The notes below the pieces were generated by a model that ran no database searches, was not told the origin of the DNA, and saw only the letters and a program-made list of their open reading frames with translations. Below are positions 62,584 to 64,000 of a stretch of DNA of 64,000 bases, piece by piece (the stretch's first letter is position 1; each line of letters opens with the position of its first letter). The DNA is from Bradyrhizobium commune (GTDB lineage: Bacteria > Pseudomonadota > Alphaproteobacteria > Rhizobiales > Xanthobacteraceae): the NCBI RefSeq assembly GCF_015624505.1, contig NZ_CP061379.1, forward strand, positions 6,324,001-6,388,000. The letters run 5' to 3'. Position numbers and translations under genes: made by a program.

Positions 62584-64000
62584 ATGACAGGTCCGCGGCT
62601 TCCCTTGGAAGGCGTCGTTTACGCGGATGCAGCAATGGCCGCCCGCTACTTCGCGCAGGGTGCCTGGATCGATCGCAAGATCGATGACCAGTTGAGGGCC
62701 CGGGGCGAAGGCAACCCGCAAGATCCCGCCTTCATCTGCGACGACGACGTCCTGACATTCGGTGAGTTGGATCGCCGGGCCGATGCCTTGGCCAATGGAC
62801 TTCTTCAGAGCGGGCTAAAGGTAAACGATCGTGCCCTGTTTCAGATGGGAACAACGCTCGATACGGTCATCGCCTTTTTCGGCTGTCTAAAGGCAGGCGT
62901 GATACCGGTCTGTACCATCCCGCAATACCGGGAGCTCGAGATAGACCAGTTGGCAACCCTCACACGACCGTCCGCCTACTTCGTGCAGAGCGATGGCGGA
63001 TCGTTCGATCTGGTTGGGTTTGCAAAGCACATGGCGCGACGGAGATCGATACCGCGCGTGTTCGTCGCGGGCGGCCGAGGCGAACCGGACACGATTGGCA
63101 TGTCGGAACTGTCGAACTCCGGCGACCGGATGCGGAGGGCCGTACCGACCGGCAGCGAGGATGTGGCGGTGCTTCAGCTTTCCGGAGGATCGACCGGGAT
63201 ACCGAAGATTATCCCACGGTTTCACGCTGAGTATATGGGACACGTGCGCTTGTGGTGCGACAGGTATCGCATGCGCACGGGCGATGTGGGGATTTGGGCG
63301 CTGCCGCTGATGCACAACGCCGGCATGATGTTTGCGCTGCTCAGAACGGTGATTTACGGCTGCACGACCGTGCTCATGCCACGTTGGGATCCGGCCCGCT
63401 TTTTTGCTCTGATCGAGCGATGGCGCGTGAACCATGCTTTCACAATCGGCCCACACGCCCCAGCGATCGCCGCCTTTCAGGATATCGGCAAGTTCGACCT
63501 ATCCTCGCTGCGCTTCTTCTTCACGTTGCAGGGCGCGTCTGCGATCGAGCGCGCTACCGGCGTCCGCGCCACCAACATGTTCGGCATCACCGAGGGCCTC
63601 GTTCTTACGAGCACGCTCGACGACCCGCCCTCGCTGCGGCACGGAACCGTGGGGGCGCCCTGCTCGGATTTCGACGAAGTCAGGCTGTTGCGCCCTGATT
63701 CCGAGGACGAGGTTGGCCCCGGCGAAGTCGGAGAACTCTGCTTCAGGGGGCCATCTTCGTTGAGGGGCTATTTCGCGGCGCCCGAACTATCGGCCGAGTG
63801 CCTCACCAGCCTTGGATTCTTCAGGTCGGCTGACATGGTGCGACGTGTCGAGCTCGATGGTCGCGTCGCCTATGCTTTCGAAGGTCGAACTCGCGACAAC
63901 ATAAATCGCGGCGGCGAGAAGTTCGGGACCGAAGATATCGAACGCTTGATCGCGCTTCACCCCGACATCGCCGACGGCAAGGTCGTGGCGATGCCCGACG
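62584..64000 (+). CDS. AMP-forming aryl-CoA/aryl-AMP ligase, partial
   Basis: The visible 472 residues have the ANL-family motifs LQLSGGSTGIPKIIPR (P-loop-like A3), NMFGITEG (A5) and EGRTRDNINRGGEKFGTEDIE (A8). The N-terminal region resembles 2,3-dihydroxybenzoate/salicylate-AMP ligases such as EntE. It would activate an aromatic acid with ATP, probably salicylate to feed the hydroxylase opposite. The C-terminus lies beyond the window. Confidence 0.85.
   Translation, partial: MTGPRLPLEGVVYADAAMAARYFAQGAWIDRKIDDQLRARGEGNPQDPAFICDDDVLTFGELDRRADALANGLLQSGLKVNDRALFQMGTTLDTVIAFFGCLKAGVIPVCTIPQYRELEIDQLATLTRPSAYFVQSDGGSFDLVGFAKHMARRRSIPRVFVAGGRGEPDTIGMSELSNSGDRMRRAVPTGSEDVAVLQLSGGSTGIPKIIPRFHAEYMGHVRLWCDRYRMRTGDVGIWALPLMHNAGMMFALLRTVIYGCTTVLMPRWDPARFFALIERWRVNHAFTIGPHAPAIAAFQDIGKFDLSSLRFFFTLQGASAIERATGVRATNMFGITEGLVLTSTLDDPPSLRHGTVGAPCSDFDEVRLLRPDSEDEVGPGEVGELCFRGPSSLRGYFAAPELSAECLTSLGFFRSADMVRRVELDGRVAYAFEGRTRDNINRGGEKFGTEDIERLIALHPDIADGKVVAMPD

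Overview
The window looks like chromosomal DNA of a high-GC alphaproteobacterium of the Bradyrhizobium/Nitrobacteraceae type. I infer this from the base composition, an orphan ABC_sub_bind-type binding protein, small secreted Cys proteins, intergenic repeats of a kind I associate with Bradyrhizobium, and general codon style. The genus is a judgement, not a measurement.

Layout. (1) Positions 1-6830 are backbone or old accessory DNA: an AEC-type permease, a 'mobile mystery protein' A/B pair whose Fic-domain partner has an internal amber codon, an orphan substrate-binding protein, a SHOCT-domain protein and a methyltransferase between two copies of an intergenic repeat. (2) Positions 6831-50234 are an integrative island. 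Both ends carry the same 55-bp direct repeat, which contains the 3' part of a tRNA gene (tRNA-His by structure), and a tyrosine integrase follows each copy. (3) From 50377 there is a second integrase and a toxin-antitoxin-like pair, so a second element seems to be stacked on the first; I see no right end for it. (4) Positions 53360-64000 hold an epoxide hydrolase, a phosphoesterase, an SDR/TetR divergent pair, and a divergent aromatic-acid cluster (AMP-forming ligase opposite FAH-family hydrolase, thioesterase, flavin hydroxylase, MFS transporter, binding protein) that fits CoA-dependent salicylate degradation via gentisate.

The island is dominated by zinc or transition-metal homeostasis. It has a Fur-family regulator of Zur type, two complete ZnuABC-type importers, three intact COG0523 GTPases (one with a C-terminal membrane anchor, one of ZigA type) and a fourth in ruins, a TonB receptor with a PepSY partner, an ABC-2 exporter, a SmtB-type ArsR repressor with a His-rich protein, HupE/UreJ and NicO permeases, and several cell-wall enzymes (amidase, polysaccharide deacetylase, MepA, L,D-transpeptidase-like). 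Near-palindromes sharing a TAACATTAC-like half-site occur in front of four transcription units (22671, 26678, 31863/31884, 35760), which reads as one Zur regulon.

The least familiar unit is at 9282-15449: three SPFH-domain membrane proteins, one with a His-rich N-terminus, each overlapping the next by ATGA and ending in a P1B-type metal ATPase. It is my best candidate for an undescribed system. Several island genes are decaying: mepA has a one-base frameshift, and a third integrase lacks its start codon and catalytic tyrosine and is fused to a zigA fragment.
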